Below are positions 60,877 to 64,000 of a DNA stretch of 64,000 nt, piece after piece (the first letter of the stretch is position 1; every line of letters begins with the position of its first letter). The stretch lies in assembly GCA_027422505.1 (NCBI GenBank), contig JAPQWV010001075.1, positions 1 to 64,000 of the forward strand. The letters run 5' to 3'. The position numbers were made by a program, and so were the translations under genes. The stretch comes from Craterostigma plantagineum (lineage: Eukaryota > Streptophyta > Magnoliopsida > Lamiales > Linderniaceae). The notes under the pieces are model-generated. The model ran no database searches. It was not told where the DNA came from and saw only the letters and a list, made by a program, of their open reading frames with translations.

Positions 60877-61960
60877 TTGCAGGTCCGTCATGTGTGGTAC
60901 TTAGATACAGATTGCTCCTCACACATGACTGGAAACAAAGAGCTGTTGAGCAACTTCTCTGAAGGATTTCTCGGGAAGGTCTACTTCGGAAATGGTCAAT
61001 CCGCATCCATGCTAGGAACAAGTGATCTCATCCATGACAGGCTAACCATCAAAGGAGTGTCCTATGTCGAAGGACTGAGCTACAATTTATTCAGCATAGG
61101 ACGTTTCTGTGACAAAGGCTACAAGGTGAACTTCGAGACCAACAAATGTAGTGTCACAGATAACAATGAAAGAGAGCTACTCACTGGACACAGGAAGACG
61201 AATCTCTACTCCATTCACCTCAAGACTGTCCGACCGACATGCCTTATCTCTCGAGCCTCTCTACATCAGAACGATCTATGGCATCAGCGACTTTCCCATC
61301 TCAACTTCAAAGACCTAAACAAACTGCGATCAGAAAACTTGGTCAAAGGACTTCCCTCGTTCAGATATCACAAAGAGCATCTTTGCTCGGCGTGTGAAAT
61401 GGGAAAGATAAGGAAGGCATCCCACCGGACCAAACACATTGCCTCAAATTCCAAATCTCTCGACATTCATATGGATCTGTGTGGACCCATGCGCACTCAG
61501 ATCAGTAATGGGCGAAAAAATGTGTTGGCTATTGTGGATGATTTCTCACGCTACACATGGACCAAATTTCTGAGAACAAGGACGAAACTCCAGGTCTAAT
61601 CATTGAGTTTATCAAAATCGCTCAAAACCTCTACCAACTAAGTGTACAAATCATCAGAACTGATAATGGGAGAGAATTCAAGAACAGAAAACTCAGTGAC
61701 TTCTATGCATCACTTGGAATCACCCAACAGTTCGCAACAGCTAAACACCTCAACAAAACGGGGTGGTAGTCGAGCGCAAGAACAGAACTTTAGTTGAAGC
61801 AACTCGTACACTCCTCATTCAATCTGGACTACCTCACTTCTTGTGGGTGAAGCAATAAACACATCTTGTTTCACTCAAAATCGTGGCTCGCTTCACAAGA
61901 GGTTCAATAGGACTCCATATGAGTTGATAAATCGTAGAGTGGCAGACGTCTCTTTCCTGA
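60877..61960 (+). pseudogene. Copia protease and integrase
   Basis: Protease motif WYLDTDCSSHMTGN; the active-site triad DSG normal for the family reads DTD here. The GAG-pre-integrase domain carries LWHQRLSHLNFKDLNKL and the zinc-binding HLCSACEMGK. The integrase core DDE pieces are DLCGP, IRTDNGREF and VVERKNRTLVEATRTLL. The frame changes near 61600 and again near 61770. Confidence 0.8.
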
Positions 61961-62764
61961 GTCTTTCGGTGCAAGTGCTATGAAGCAAATGATCGTGAAG
62001 ATAGATTCAAACTTGACCCAAAAGCATTTGAAGGGATGCTGGTGGGATACTCAACAACATCAAAAGCCTATCGCATATATCTCAAGGAGAAAAGATCTGT
62101 TATGGAAAGCATTAACGTAACGTTTGATGAAGTAGACCGAGTTGTTTCTGCACAAGTCAGTCCAGAACCAGGACTTCTACGAGAATTGACAACGGATCAA
62201 CCTAGCACCTTCTCTGTGGGCGAAACTTCAAATCAAATGCATTGAGCGACATGGAACTCGATCTCTTATTCGAGATCTCTTCTCTAAGTCTTCGCCACCC
62301 ACCGTTCCAACAACTTCTGCAGCACCAGAAAATAATGATACAGTAGAGACTAGCAATGACAATTCCCCTCCTACAATGGAAAAATCTTCACCTTGATGAC
62401 GATAGTGAACCCCCAACAGATACAGAGATGATATCCAGCTCAGCCGCTGAAACTCCTCAGCCTTCTGTTCAACAATAGAAGTTTCTTCAGGAGAGTCAGT
62501 AATGCCTCAACCTGGAGAAGAAACGGAGCATCAGGCTGATCAGAGTGAAGAAACAATACACGACACAAATGCAGCTGGATCATCACAACATAGTACAAGA
62601 AAGTGGACCCGAGCACACCCAAACTCACAAATAATTGGAGACCCTTCCACTGGAGCAACCACTCGAGCATCAACGATATATGAAAGCCTCTATTCCTGCT
62701 TTCCCAGTCAAAAGGAGCCCAGCAAGTAACTGAAGCACTCGCCGATCCAGATTGGATAATCGCA

Positions 62765-63310
62765 ATGCAGGAGGAAATCAATCAGTTTGAGAGGTTAAAA
62801 GTTTGGAACCTAGTACCTAGACCGACTGGGAAAACTATCATAGGGACTAAATGGGTGTTTAAGAACAAAAAGGAGGAGCAAGGAGTTGTTATCCGGAATA
62901 AAGCAAGGCTGGTGGCAAAAGGTTATAATCAACAAGAAGGAATCGACTATGATGAGACATATGCCCCAGTCGCAGGAATTGAAGCCATCAGGATATTCTT
63001 AGCCTTCGCTGCACACAAGAACTTCACAGTCTACCAGATGGATGTCAAAACTGCATTCCCCAACGGATTACTAAAAGGAGAAGTTTTTGTATCTCAGCCT
63101 GAAGGTTCTGTAAACGAACAACTCCCAGACCACGTCTACAGACTCGATAAAGCTCTCTATGGACTTAAACAAGCTCCCAGAGCCTGGTACGAGGTCCTCT
63201 CGGATTTCTCATCTCTTCTAGTTTCACAAAAGGGAAGATCGATACAACTCTCTTCATCAAGAAGGACGACTCAGACATTATGTTAGTGCAGATTTACGTC
63301 GACGACATCA
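62765..63310 (+). pseudogene. Copia reverse transcriptase
   Basis: [65 protein letters not shown] and [12 protein letters not shown] are classic Copia RT motifs. The catalytic YVDDIIFG follows near 63297 in a different frame, so one frameshift separates palm halves. Confidence 0.9.
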
Positions 63311-63332
63311 TATTTGGGCAACAGACTCAAGA

Positions 63333-63998
63333 ATGTGCAGGAACTTTAGGGATCTAATGAAGCAGAAATTTGAAATGAGCATGATGGGCGAACTAGGCTT
63401 TTTCTTAGGCCTTCAGGTTAAGCAGCTTCACGAAGGAATCTTCATTAGTCAATCCAAGTACATTCACGACATACTCAAGAAGTACAACTTGGACAACTCT
63501 AATGCTGCCATCACTCCCATGTCTACCTCATGCAAACTTGATGCATATTCATCAGGAAAATCTGTTAACCAGACGATCTATCGAGGCATGATAGGATCTC
63601 TGCTCTATCTTACGTCCAGTAGGCCTGACATCATGTTCGCCACGTGTCTCTGTGCTCGCTTTCAAGCAGATCCCAAGGAGTCTCACATGCTCGCTGTCAA
63701 GAGAATTTTCAAATACCTCAAGGGAACTCCAAATCTAGGTCTATGGTACCCGATGGAGTCAAGCGAACTCGTAGGATACACCGACGCCGATTACGCGGGA
63801 TGCAAGCTGGACAGAAAGAGCACTTCTGGAGCCGCTCAATTTCTCGGGGGTAAACTCGTAAGCTGGTCGTCTCGAAAGCAAAATTGTGTCTCAACTTCGA
63901 CAGCAGAGGCAGAATATGCCGCTGCTGCGAGTTGCTGCTCACAAAATTTTGTGGATGAGAAACCAGCTGCGAGATTTTGGCATAACATTAAATCGTAG
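63333..63998 (+). pseudogene. Copia RT C-terminus and RNase H
   Basis: MMGELGFFLGLQVKQLHEGI and ISQSKYIHDILKKY are the RT connection; RGMIGSLLYLTSSRPDIMFA, YTDADYAGCKLDRKSTSG and STAEAEYAAAASC carry the RNase H acidic residues. The frame is open to 63995 and ends at a TAG just before the window edge. Confidence 0.85.
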
Positions 63999-64000
63999 TT

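Larger units (their letters stand above)
59470..64000 (+). mobile_element. SIRE/Maximus-like Ty1/Copia retrotransposon, degenerate, runs off the window
   Basis: Domain order gag, protease, integrase, reverse transcriptase, RNase H is that of Copia. The gag end GPIYKWVPKLT directly before pol is the SIRE-type junction. Multiple frameshifts and stops (for example near 61600, 61770, 62245 and 63285) make it non-autonomous. It is in opposite orientation to the related element at 47.6-52.5 kb. Confidence 0.85.

Overview
This window is plant nuclear DNA, most likely from a eudicot. Its genes are intron-rich and plant-specific: galactinol synthase, XTH, DUF26 receptor kinase, R2R3-MYB, class III peroxidase and a chloroplast phylloquinone methyltransferase. 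Intergenic DNA is AT-rich and the transposons are plant types (Tat-like Gypsy, SIRE-like Copia, Stowaway, Helitron). The protein sequences feel asterid-like (possibly Lamiales), but that is only an impression.

Layout. 1-4970 is the 3' part of a Ty3/Gypsy element of Tat type, including degenerate genes on the antisense strand with their own TATA boxes, then a polypurine tract and a 3' LTR. 4970-7500 is AT-rich repeat DNA with two small DNA transposons. 7.6-47 kb is a gene island: R2R3-MYB (+), RING-H2 ATL (+), KUP/HAK K+ transporter (-), XTH (-), nucleoredoxin NRX1 (-), a small membrane-anchored protein (+), galactinol synthase (-), ARF1 GTPase (-), polygalacturonase (-), RBM48 (+), a multi-pass membrane protein (+), MENG methyltransferase (+), a CRK2-like receptor kinase (-) and an N-terminally extended peroxidase (+). 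Between the last membrane-protein exon and MENG lies a three-level nest: tandem repeat, then a DNA transposon with a 9-bp duplication, then a hAT-like element. 47-64 kb is again transposon-rich: a decayed SIRE-like Copia on the minus strand, a poly(A) retroinsert inside it, a nearly perfect 0.74-kb-arm palindrome carrying a Stowaway MITE in one arm only, a Helitron terminus downstream of captured MAPK-like and CYP74-like fragments, and a second SIRE-like Copia on the plus strand that runs off the window.

The genes form no operon-like system; neighbours are functionally unrelated, as is usual in plants. Two features cut across the region. First, most otherwise conserved genes carry one or more single-base frameshifts, often in short homopolymers, whereas ARF1 and MENG splice into exact full-length frames. 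This looks more like residual long-read consensus error than mass pseudogenisation. Second, several introns begin with GC instead of GT. Exon boundaries below were read by eye from splice signals and protein-family conservation; no alignment or database search was run.
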